Positions 46,027 through 53,327 of a stretch of 64,000 nt of DNA are shown one piece after another; positions within the stretch are counted from its first letter, which is position 1; every line of letters starts with the position of its first letter. A program made the position numbers and the translations under genes. Origin of the DNA: Candidatus Binatia bacterium (GTDB taxonomy: Bacteria > Desulfobacterota_B > Binatia > UBA9968 > JAJDTQ01); assembly GCA_022827045.1 (NCBI GenBank), contig JAJDTQ010000006.1, forward strand, positions 13,557-77,556. The letters run 5' to 3'. Below the pieces are notes generated by a model. The model did no database searches. It was not told the origin of the DNA and saw only the letters and a program-made list of their open reading frames with translations.

Positions 46027-46770
46027 TCACGGGTTGGGCAGAACCACGTCCGTCCGCGTCGCCGTCCCCGGGCTCACCTCCACCCGCCGCGATACCTTAC
46101 CCAATCTCTCGTGCCAGAAGCGCAGTTGGTAGTTTCCCGGCGGGACACCGCCGATGGCGTAGCGGCCGCGGGAGCCGGTTACCGCGAAGAACCGGTTCGG
46201 CGTCACCACGATGTAGGCACTCATCCAGGCGCGGTGCAGTTCGCAGATGATCTTCACGAGGCCGGGCTGCCGGAGAGTCCTGGTCACCCGGCGCCAGCGG
46301 GGGATGCCGTCGTTGAACAGGGTCCTGGGTCCGATCCGGGCGTGAGCGTCGTGGAGTATGACGTCGCTGTTCAGAAGCAGCAGGCGGCTGCCCACCGGGG
46401 CGGCCTGAACGTGGGGCGCAAACCGGCACCCGATGTTGTCGAGCTGTATGTTCAGAGGTTGTCCGGTCCGCCCGTCGAGGCCCGGACCGCTCAGGGTCAC
46501 GACGACGTTCCGCAAACCGCCGTCCGCGGCCGCGACAAGGCCCTGGTCGGGAACCATGGAGCCGCAAAAGGCCTGTTCCTTGTGAACCTTCAAGACGCCG
46601 GGCAGGGGCGGTTCCCCCGGGAAGCGCACGGTTCCGGCGATGCTTCCGGTCGTGGTGGAACGGGAAGCCCGGTCGGAGACATGGCTCGCGGGTTGTCCCA
46701 GGGCATGCTCCGTGACGGACCAGAGGACCGCCAGGATCAGGCCCGTTGTCAGTGTCCGGCGAGGTTTCAA
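46027..46770 (-). CDS. Secreted cupredoxin/carboxypeptidase-regulatory-like protein
   Basis: A 247-residue exported protein with signal peptide TTGLILAVLWSVTEHALG (cleavage about residue 25). The central part resembles periplasmic cupredoxin-like or methylamine-utilisation-type proteins: LDNIGCRFAPHVQAAPVGS followed by LLLLNSDVILHDAHA, where Cys/His could bind a metal, and IICELHRAWMSAYIVV with another Cys-x2-His set. The C-terminal stretch (RYAIGGVPPGNYQLRFWHER) is a carboxypeptidase-regulatory/CNA-B-like beta module. The role is unknown. It is convergent with rpe. A start at 46770 is supported by the signal peptide. Confidence 0.7.
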   Translation of the reverse strand: MKPRRTLTTGLILAVLWSVTEHALGQPASHVSDRASRSTTTGSIAGTVRFPGEPPLPGVLKVHKEQAFCGSMVPDQGLVAAADGGLRNVVVTLSGPGLDGRTGQPLNIQLDNIGCRFAPHVQAAPVGSRLLLLNSDVILHDAHARIGPRTLFNDGIPRWRRVTRTLRQPGLVKIICELHRAWMSAYIVVTPNRFFAVTGSRGRYAIGGVPPGNYQLRFWHERLGKVSRRVEVSPGTATRTDVVLPNP

Positions 46771-46800
46771 ACCGCCCCCGGATAAGCCGTGAGGCTCCTT

Positions 46801-46842
46801 GGAAAAACAAAATCGGGAAGACCCTTGCGGGCCTTCCCGATT
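46801..46842 (-). terminator. Intrinsic terminator for the binding-protein-like gene
   Basis: On the minus strand AATCGGGAAG pairs with CTTCCCGATT (46833-46842 and 46811-46820) with further pairing inside around a TTGC-type loop, and is followed by TTTTGTTTTT (46802-46811 region). It lies about 80 bases after the stop of the gene at 46925-47842. Confidence 0.85.
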
Positions 46843-46924
46843 GCGTTGAAATTCGCTGCCGTTCTCATGCCGCCCCGGGCAGGCCTTGAGAACCCGCCCC
46901 GGAGGGCGCGAGCGCTGACTGCTG

Positions 46925-47842
46925 CTAGTGGGCCGACTGCTGAACGTCCAGGTTTACCAGCTCGGTAGCGGCATCGTTCTCGGCCAGCATCCCCCAGCTC
47001 TTGATCCAGGCGGCGGTGCGCTCCAGCTCTTCCGCGGGGATCGGTGCCGGGTCCACCACCACGATGCGGCTGTCGCGCAGCTCGTCCGCGCGGATGGCGG
47101 CGATCTCCGGATCGTCGCTGTGGTAGTCGATGAAGTACTGCATGTACTTCTTCTTGTCGGCGTTGACGCGGCGCACGGCTTCGCGCACGGCGCGGTTGAA
47201 CATCGCGTAGGTCTCGGCGTCGACGTTCTCGGATGCCACCTCGGTGCCGTGGAGAGAAGCCGAGACGACGATGCGGCAGCCCTTTTTCTCCGCCAGCGTG
47301 AGGTAAGGCTCGGTCAGCGGCGTGGACTCGATCTCGCCCTTCATCACCGACTCCAGGCGGTAACGGGAGCCGCGCGGCGCCTGACAGAGCTTGATCTGGT
47401 CGCGGGTGAGAAAGCCCTCGAGCATGTGCAGGGTCAGGTAGTGGGTCCCGAAGTAGAAAGGCACGCCCACGAGCTTGTTGGCGAGCTGCTGGGCCGTGTA
47501 GACCTCGGAATCGGGCCGCACCACCAGTCCCGCATAGGCGATGATGGAACGCCGTCCGATCTGCCGTCCGGCGTCGACGGCGGAGTCCTGGACGCGGCAG
47601 TAGTTGCCCCACTCGCAGGCGTTGTACATGTCGGCCTTGCCCTGCTCGAAGAGCATGCCGTGGCTCGCGTGAGGGTCCGCGTCCTTGGGATCGGTGACTT
47701 CGGTATGGGTGTTCTTGTCGCCCGGGCCGCGATCGGCAAACTCGATTTCCAGCCCTTCCTTCTCGAACAGGCCCTCGTTGTACGCCACCAACTCGCACAG
47801 ACCCTGGAACGGCGCGGTGCTCTCAAGAACCAGCTTCTTCAT
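46925..47842 (-). CDS. Substrate-binding-fold protein of the NMT1/THI5-SsuA type, no signal peptide
   Basis: A 305-residue protein of the type II periplasmic binding fold. ATG 47842 has an ideal AAGGAG seven bases upstream and begins MKKLVLESTAPFQGLCELVA then YNEGLFEKEGLEIEF, the typical opening of SsuA/TauA/THI5 proteins, but there is no export signal. FYFGTHYLTLHMLEG and SVMKGEIESTPLTEPYL follow. Without signal, permease or ATPase it is probably a cytoplasmic enzyme or sensor built on this fold, as seen for THI5 and dihydroxyphthalate decarboxylase. The gene is monocistronic with its own terminator. Confidence 0.75.
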   Translation of the reverse strand: MKKLVLESTAPFQGLCELVAYNEGLFEKEGLEIEFADRGPGDKNTHTEVTDPKDADPHASHGMLFEQGKADMYNACEWGNYCRVQDSAVDAGRQIGRRSIIAYAGLVVRPDSEVYTAQQLANKLVGVPFYFGTHYLTLHMLEGFLTRDQIKLCQAPRGSRYRLESVMKGEIESTPLTEPYLTLAEKKGCRIVVSASLHGTEVASENVDAETYAMFNRAVREAVRRVNADKKKYMQYFIDYHSDDPEIAAIRADELRDSRIVVVDPAPIPAEELERTAAWIKSWGMLAENDAATELVNLDVQQSAH

Positions 47843-48024
47843 TGTGGTCTCCTTATGCAGAAAGTTTCGCGTATTTGCGGTGTTGCGGCGCAATGCCGCC
47901 GTGAATAAGTGTTTTTCTACCACAATCTGCCGCCGGATGGCAACAGTGTTGACGCCGGGACCGGGAGCTCTACCGGCGGCCCCGGAACTTGTCCGGGCGC
48001 CGGGCTTCGTGCCACACTGCGACC

Positions 48025-49329
48025 GTGCCGCAATCCTCCACCACCCAGCCGGATGCACGGGCGGACGACACCCCGGGCGGCACGTCCCTCAAGGACGTGA
48101 AGCAGTCCAGAGTGTCCTTTGGCGCGCTCCGGCAACCTCATTTTCGCGCCTACTTCTCGTACACCATGCTGGCCATGATGGCCGACAACATCGAGCACGT
48201 GATCAGCTACTGGGTGATCTACGACCTGTTCCGGTGGGAGGAACTGCAGGGGTTCGCGGTTATCAGCCACTGGTCACCGTTCCTGCTGCTGTCGTGGTAC
48301 GTCGGCCTGCTGTCGGACCGTTTCGACTGCCGCCGGGTCATCCAATGGGCGATGATCCTCTATTTCGTCCTCACCATCGCCTGGGCGTACTTCATCATCA
48401 CCGGGACGCTCACGGTCTGGCACGCCTGCGCGTTGCTGGTGGTGCATGGAGTCGCCGGCGTCCTGTGGAGCCCCGGAAGCCAGCTCATTCTCCACGACAT
48501 GGTGGGTCCGGAGCACCTCCAGAGCGCCGTCCGCCTGAGCGCCACCAGCCGGCAACTGGGAATCCTCGCCGGACCGGCGGTGGGCGGATTCATGATGCGG
48601 GGGCTGGGAGCGGCGTGGGGCCTGGTGGTCAATGCGCTGTTCTACATTCCCCTGACCCTGTGGCTGTCGCGGGTCCCTTATACCGGACGCCGCGCCCATG
48701 AGGTGCAGGCGCGCCGGGTCACCTGGGCCCGGGCCCTGGAGGCGCTGAGGGAGGCCCGCAGCAACCGCGTCATCGTGTCCATGGTCTGCCTGGTGGGGGT
48801 TTCCTCGCTGGTGGTGGGCAATGCCTTCCAGGCCCAGATGCCGGGGTTCGCCATCAACCTCGGGGTGGGCGAGGCGGGGTACAGCGTGCTGCTTGCCGCC
48901 AACGGGGCCGGCGCCTTCGTGAGCGGCATCCTGCTGGAAAGCCGGGGTTTTCTCCAGGCGCGGGCGCGCACCGCCATCGTCCTGGCGCTGCTCTGGTGCG
49001 TCGCTCTGGGCTGCTTCGCGTTCACGCCCTACTACTACCTCGCGGTGGCGCTGCTGTTCGCCGCCGGGTTCCTCAACCTCGCCTACCTGACCATGTCGCA
49101 AACCCTGGTGCAGCTCGTTTCGCCGGCTCACCTGCGCGGCCAGTTGATCGGCCTGTTCATCATGTCCGGGTTGGGGCTGCGCACCTTCAGCGGCATTACC
49201 GTGGGCATCGCGGGCGGCATCATCGGCATCCAGTGGTCGCTGGGCCTGAGCTGCGCGTTCCTGCTGGCGATCATGGTGTTGCTGCTGGCGGTCACCGCCC
49301 GGGCCCGGGGCGACGAGGGCGACCTCTGA
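48025..49329 (+). CDS. MFS exporter (EntS/MFS_3-like)
   Basis: A major facilitator of the MFS_3 group (enterobactin/macrolide exporter-like). GTG 48025 is chosen as start (434 residues); a TTG at 47989 is possible. After a 40-residue soluble N-terminus it has FRAYFSYTMLAMMADNIEHV (segment 1), YVGLLSDRFDCRRVIQW (loop 2-3 motif) and GPEHLQSAVRLSATSRQLG then AGPAVGGFM, a hallmark of the drug/siderophore exporter group. About 12 membrane segments are visible. The cargo is unknown. It is followed by a deoxyribosyltransferase-like gene 41 bases downstream. Confidence 0.85.
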   Translation: MPQSSTTQPDARADDTPGGTSLKDVKQSRVSFGALRQPHFRAYFSYTMLAMMADNIEHVISYWVIYDLFRWEELQGFAVISHWSPFLLLSWYVGLLSDRFDCRRVIQWAMILYFVLTIAWAYFIITGTLTVWHACALLVVHGVAGVLWSPGSQLILHDMVGPEHLQSAVRLSATSRQLGILAGPAVGGFMMRGLGAAWGLVVNALFYIPLTLWLSRVPYTGRRAHEVQARRVTWARALEALREARSNRVIVSMVCLVGVSSLVVGNAFQAQMPGFAINLGVGEAGYSVLLAANGAGAFVSGILLESRGFLQARARTAIVLALLWCVALGCFAFTPYYYLAVALLFAAGFLNLAYLTMSQTLVQLVSPAHLRGQLIGLFIMSGLGLRTFSGITVGIAGGIIGIQWSLGLSCAFLLAIMVLLLAVTARARGDEGDL

Positions 49330-49370
49330 GCCGGCCCCGCGATGCGGGAAGAACGGAGCAAGGAAGGTCG

Positions 49371-49856
49371 ATGGCACGGACTTCAAGGAAAACCCTTTAT
49401 CTGGCGAATCCTTACGGTTTCTCGTCGCAACTGCGGGCAGGTCCGCTGGCTGTCCTCACAGCGGCGCTGGAAGCGCTGGGAGTGGAGGTGTGGGAGCCGT
49501 TCGCGCGCAACAACCAGGTGGACAAGGCCGAGGCCGGCTGGGCATACCGCATCGGACAGGCAGACCTGAGCGACGTACGCGCCGCGGACGGTCTTTTCGC
49601 GGTGGTCAACGGCTGCCCGCCGGACGAGGGCGTCATGGTCGAGCTGGGCATGGCCATTGCCTGGGAGAAACCGATTTTTCTTTTCCGGGACGACTTTCGC
49701 CGTTGTACCGACAGCGAGGCGTATCCCTTGAACCTGATGGTGTTCAGCGGCCTTCCGAGGGTCGGATGGCAGGCCTACCTGTATCAGTCGGTCGAGGAGA
49801 TCGGCGACCCGGACAAGCCCCTGTTCCGGTGGGTGCGGGACCGTGCGCGGCAGTAG
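49371..49856 (+). CDS. Nucleoside 2-deoxyribosyltransferase family protein
   Basis: A 161-residue protein of the nucleoside 2-deoxyribosyltransferase fold, which moves deoxyribose between bases or hydrolyses the glycosidic bond of (deoxy)nucleoside 5'-phosphates. ATG 49371 follows AAGGAAGG. Family motifs are LYLANPYGFS, VEVWEPFARNNQVDKAE, DGLFAVVNGCPPDEG and VMVELGMAIAWEKPIFLFRD; the Glu in VELGMA is the catalytic nucleophile in the family. Substrate not determinable. It lies at the end of the MFS exporter unit and before the signalling operon's promoter. Confidence 0.85.
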   Translation: MARTSRKTLYLANPYGFSSQLRAGPLAVLTAALEALGVEVWEPFARNNQVDKAEAGWAYRIGQADLSDVRAADGLFAVVNGCPPDEGVMVELGMAIAWEKPIFLFRDDFRRCTDSEAYPLNLMVFSGLPRVGWQAYLYQSVEEIGDPDKPLFRWVRDRARQ

Positions 49857-49875
49857 CGGTCCGCCCCGCGGGTTG

Positions 49876-49905
49876 TTGACACGGCGTCGCTTGTTCGACT
49901 ATCAT
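49876..49905 (+). promoter_or_regulatory. Sigma70-type promoter of the signalling operon
   Basis: TTGACA (49876-49881) and TATCAT (49900-49905) with an 18-base spacer. Transcription from here would give a leader of about 180 bases, containing the perfect hairpin GGACCT-CCGA-AGGTCC (49953-49968), before the first gene at 50095. Confidence 0.65.
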
Positions 49906-50094
49906 TCGGCGTGTAACTTGCGGGAAGTGCGAGGAGTAACAAGATCGGGATGGGACCTCCGAAGGTCCGCCGGACCGACCTGAGATGTTCGTGCCCGGGG
50001 CGCGGAGGCGGCGGTTTGGTAGTACTCTCCACCGGTCGGTCAACAGCATGCCGAATTCCGGTATGATTCACATCAGTCGTTTGGGGTGGCTCCG

Positions 50095-50535
50095 ATGAAG
50101 GCGGCCCTTCCGCGGCTCTCGCTCGACCTCGAGCCTGAGCTCTCATCGGCGCTCAAGGAACTGGCGGCGGCAGTGGCGCGTTTTGGCGAGGCCAATGGGC
50201 TCTCGGATTCGCAGGTCCACAATCTCAGCCTGGCCCTGGACGAGTTGGCGACCAACACGATCTCGTACGGTTTCACGGATGTCGACCGCCAGGAGCTCCG
50301 GGTGGAGTTGCGCATCGAGGATGACGAAATCGTCGCTCAGCTACACGATACCGGCATCCCCTTCAACCCGTTCGAGGAAGCGGCCGTACCGGATGTCCAT
50401 GCCACGATCGACGACCGCCCCATCGGTGGTCTCGGCGTTTTTCTGACCAAGGCCCTGTTCCCGAATCCGGATTACGAGCGTACCGACGGGTTCAATCGCA
50501 TTACTCTGCGCGCACCTGTGAAAGGAGACAGTTGA
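50095..50535 (+). CDS. Anti-sigma factor serine kinase, RsbW-like (HATPase_c_2)
   Basis: A 146-residue GHKL ATPase of the RsbW/SpoIIAB type, which holds a sigma factor or other target inactive and phosphorylates its STAS antagonist. ATG 50095 is preferred; GTG 50086 is possible. The N box is LSLALDELATNTISYGF with the Mg-binding Glu/Asn, then the G1 motif AQLHDTGIPFNPFEEA and a short lid with DRPIGGLGVFLTKAL. The stop overlaps the STAS gene by one base. No sigma factor gene lies in the operon. Confidence 0.9.
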   Translation: MKAALPRLSLDLEPELSSALKELAAAVARFGEANGLSDSQVHNLSLALDELATNTISYGFTDVDRQELRVELRIEDDEIVAQLHDTGIPFNPFEEAAVPDVHATIDDRPIGGLGVFLTKALFPNPDYERTDGFNRITLRAPVKGDS

Positions 50536-50885
50536 TGGCAAACGGAAGCGTTTTGGATCTCAGCACGGAGACGGACGGCGACACCACTGTGGTCATCCCC
50601 ACAGGCCGTATCGACGGCAGCACGGCCAGCCCGTTCCAGGAGGCCCTCCTCAAGTTGATAGAGGAAGGCAAAGGGTCCTTGGTGGTGGACTTCGAGAATA
50701 TCGAATACATCAGCAGCGCCGGGCTCCGGGTCCTGCTGCTGGCGGCCAAGCAACTCCAGGCCGGCGGCAGAAAGATCGTCCTCTGTGCCATGCGAGACCA
50801 CATTGCCGAAGTGTTCAAGATCAGCGGTTTCAGCGAAATCCTGGCGATTCACCCCACACGCCAGGACGCGATCAATGCCGGTTGA
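50535..50885 (+). CDS. STAS-domain anti-sigma factor antagonist, RsbV-like
   Basis: A 116-residue STAS protein that, when unphosphorylated, binds the RsbW-like kinase and frees its target. ATG 50535 has AAAGGAG at 50521-50527. The fold is complete: TTVVIPTGRIDGSTASPFQE, SLVVDFENIEYISSAGLRVL with the phosphorylatable Ser60/Ser61 in the S-S-A-G-L motif, then AGGRKIVLCAMRDHIAEVFK. It overlaps the phosphatase gene that would reactivate it. Confidence 0.93.
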   Translation: MANGSVLDLSTETDGDTTVVIPTGRIDGSTASPFQEALLKLIEEGKGSLVVDFENIEYISSAGLRVLLLAAKQLQAGGRKIVLCAMRDHIAEVFKISGFSEILAIHPTRQDAINAG

Positions 50886-52092
50886 GATGGAAGAAAGCGA
50901 AGAAACAACTTCCGGGGCCGCATTGTCCTTCGACGGTGAGCCCATCAAGATCCTGGTCGTAGACGACGAGGTGGACCTCGAGGCGCTCGTGCGCCAGAAG
51001 TTTCGCCGGCGCATCCGCCGGAACGAGCTGGTTTTCGACTTTGCGCACAACGGTCAGGAAGCCATCGACAAGCTCGACCAGGACGGCGATATCTCGATGG
51101 TCATTTCGGATATCAACATGCCGGTGATGGACGGCCTCGCGTTGCTGAAGCAGCTGAACGAGACCAAGCCCAACATCCGCTCCGTCATCGTGTCCGCCTA
51201 TGGCGACATGAACAACATCCGCACCGCGATGAACCGGGGGGCGTTCGACTTCGTCACCAAACCCATCGATTTCACCGATCTCGAGATCACCATCGACAAG
51301 ACGCTGAAGCACCTGGCGCTGGTGCGCGAGGCGTTGTCCAACAGGGACCAGCTGGTGGCTCTCAGCCACGAGCTGGATGTGGCCCGGGACATGCAGGCGT
51401 CGGTGCTGCCCCGGAGCTTTCCCTCCACGGACCACTACAAGACCCATGGCCTGATGATCCCGGCCAAGGAGGTGGGCGGCGACTTTTACGATTTCTTCAC
51501 GTTGGACGAAGACAGAATCGGCGTGGCCATTGGCGATGTCTCGGGAAAGGGAATTCCCGCCGCGCTTTTCATGATGGCTTGCCGTACGCTCCTGCGGAGC
51601 AGGGCGTTGGAGGGTGGAGCGCCTGACGAGTGCCTGCGCTACGTCAACGACCTTCTGTCCGAGGACAACGAGAACTGCATGTTCGTAACCCTCTTCTATG
51701 GCGTCCTCGATACCCGCAGCGGCGCCTTCCACTATTGTAACGGCGGGCACAATCCGCCCCGCCTCGTTCACAAGGACGGCGAGGTGGTGCCGATGCCCAC
51801 CACGCGCGACGTGGCCCTGGGCGTGCTTCCCGGCCATGCCTTCAACCACGATACTCTCCAGATTCAGGCCGACGACACGTTGTTCCTGTACACCGACGGC
51901 GTCACCGAGGCCGAAGGCCCGGGGTCGGAGGAGTTCGGTGAGAAACGTCTCGACTCGTTGCTTGCCAGGATCGACGAGGCCGACTGCGAAGGCGTGACTT
52001 CGCTCGTGCTCGACCACGTGCGGGAATTCGCGGGCGACAATCCGCAGTCCGACGACATCACTTGCGTGGCGGTGCGCTATCACGGGAGTTGA
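50875..52092 (+). CDS. Response regulator with PP2C-type (SpoIIE/RsbU) phosphatase output
   Basis: A 405-residue protein linking two-component input to partner switching. The receiver domain (about 23-145) has the acidic pair Asp30/Asp31, phospho-acceptor Asp79 in MVISDINMPVMDG and Lys129 in DFVTKPID. A coiled region (150-180) leads to the PP2C-type domain, with metal-binding motifs GGDFYDFF (201-208) and GDVSGKGIPAALFM, later CNGGHNPP and LFLYTDGVTEAEG, and a final DDITCVAVR. It would dephosphorylate the STAS protein encoded just before it. Start ATG 50875 overlaps the STAS gene by 11 bases; ATG 50887 is an alternative. Confidence 0.93.
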   Translation: MPVEMEESEETTSGAALSFDGEPIKILVVDDEVDLEALVRQKFRRRIRRNELVFDFAHNGQEAIDKLDQDGDISMVISDINMPVMDGLALLKQLNETKPNIRSVIVSAYGDMNNIRTAMNRGAFDFVTKPIDFTDLEITIDKTLKHLALVREALSNRDQLVALSHELDVARDMQASVLPRSFPSTDHYKTHGLMIPAKEVGGDFYDFFTLDEDRIGVAIGDVSGKGIPAALFMMACRTLLRSRALEGGAPDECLRYVNDLLSEDNENCMFVTLFYGVLDTRSGAFHYCNGGHNPPRLVHKDGEVVPMPTTRDVALGVLPGHAFNHDTLQIQADDTLFLYTDGVTEAEGPGSEEFGEKRLDSLLARIDEADCEGVTSLVLDHVREFAGDNPQSDDITCVAVRYHGS

Positions 52093-52127
52093 CCAACCGT
52101 GCCATACAGCCGGATGGCACAGGCCGG

Positions 52128-53327
52128 ATGCTGAAGTTCGTGAACGAGTTTGCGCGTCTCGCCGTCGTAGCACTGGTCGCGGGGATCACGTCGTTGACCG
52201 CCGCACAGACGCCGCCGCCGGGCTCGGTCACGCCGGGCGTCAGCCCGGGCACCGTCATGTTCGGCCAGTCCTCCGCCCTCAGCGGGCCGGCCAAGGCCTT
52301 GGGCGAGGGGATGCGCGTGGGCATCACGGCCGCGTTCGAGGAGGCCAATCGCGCCGGCGGCATCCATGGCCGGCAATTGAGCCTCACCACCCTCGATGAC
52401 CGCTACGAGCCCGAGGCGGCCATCGCCAACACCAACCGGCTCATTGGCGAGAAACAGGTATTCGCGCTGATCGGCGCGGTGGGCACTCCCACCTCGAAGG
52501 CCGCCGAGCCCATCGCCACGGAAGCAGGGGTGCCTTACGTGGGCGCGTTCACGGGCGCGGAGTTCCTGCGCGACGCGCGCAAGCGGCCCACCGTCATCAA
52601 CGTGCGCGCCTCCTATTACCAGGAAACCGAAGAGATGGTCGAACGGCTCACACGCGACCTTGGGGTGAAGCGCATCGGCATCCTCTACCAGGACGACTCG
52701 TACGGCCGCGCGGGGCTTTCCGGCACCCTCCAGGCGCTTCACCGGCGCGGCATGGCGCTGGTGGCGGAAGCCACCTATCCACGCAACACCCGGGCCGTGA
52801 AATCCGCGGTGCTGGACCTCAGGCTCGGCAACCCGGAGGCGGTGATCATCGTGGGCGCCTATCAGCCCGTGGCCACCTTCATCAAGTGGTGCCGCTACCT
52901 GGACTTCAACCCCATCTTCGTGAACATTTCCTTCGTCGGCAGCTCGGCGCTGGCACGGGCGCTGGGACCGGCGGGCAAGGGCGTCGTCGTCACCCAGGTG
53001 GTTCCCTTTCCCCACGACCGCTGGATTCCCGTCGTCGTCCGGTACCATGAGGCCCTTCGTACCGTTGCCGCCAATGCCGAGCCCGGCTTCGTTTCCCTGG
53101 AGGGATACCTGACCGGCCGCGTGGCCGTGGAGGCGCTGCACCGGGCGGGAGCGAGCCCCACCCGCCAGGGGTTCATCAGCGCCCTTCAAAAGGCAGGCAC
53201 CATGGACCTCGGCGGCTTTCTGCTGCTCTACGGGGAGGCCGACAACCAGGGTTCCGATCGGGTATACCTGACCGTGATCGACGACTCCGAGCGGTTTCGT
53301 TCGATCCGGCATTTGGAGCGGCCTTGA
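52128..53327 (+). CDS. Periplasmic binding protein, branched-chain amino acid (type I) family
   Basis: A 399-residue exported protein of the LivJ/type I binding fold. ATG 52128 gives the signal peptide FARLAVVALVAGITSLTAAQ. Family motifs are VMFGQSSALSGPAKALGEGM, INRAGGIHGR-like EEANRAGGIHGRQLSL, EKQVFALIGAVGTPTSKA and RIGILYQDDSYGRAG. No permease or ATPase genes follow; instead a membrane histidine kinase overlaps its stop. This context suggests a sensory binding protein that presents a ligand to the kinase, as TorT does for TorS, rather than transport. Ligand unknown. Confidence 0.9.
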   Translation: MLKFVNEFARLAVVALVAGITSLTAAQTPPPGSVTPGVSPGTVMFGQSSALSGPAKALGEGMRVGITAAFEEANRAGGIHGRQLSLTTLDDRYEPEAAIANTNRLIGEKQVFALIGAVGTPTSKAAEPIATEAGVPYVGAFTGAEFLRDARKRPTVINVRASYYQETEEMVERLTRDLGVKRIGILYQDDSYGRAGLSGTLQALHRRGMALVAEATYPRNTRAVKSAVLDLRLGNPEAVIIVGAYQPVATFIKWCRYLDFNPIFVNISFVGSSALARALGPAGKGVVVTQVVPFPHDRWIPVVVRYHEALRTVAANAEPGFVSLEGYLTGRVAVEALHRAGASPTRQGFISALQKAGTMDLGGFLLLYGEADNQGSDRVYLTVIDDSERFRSIRHLERP

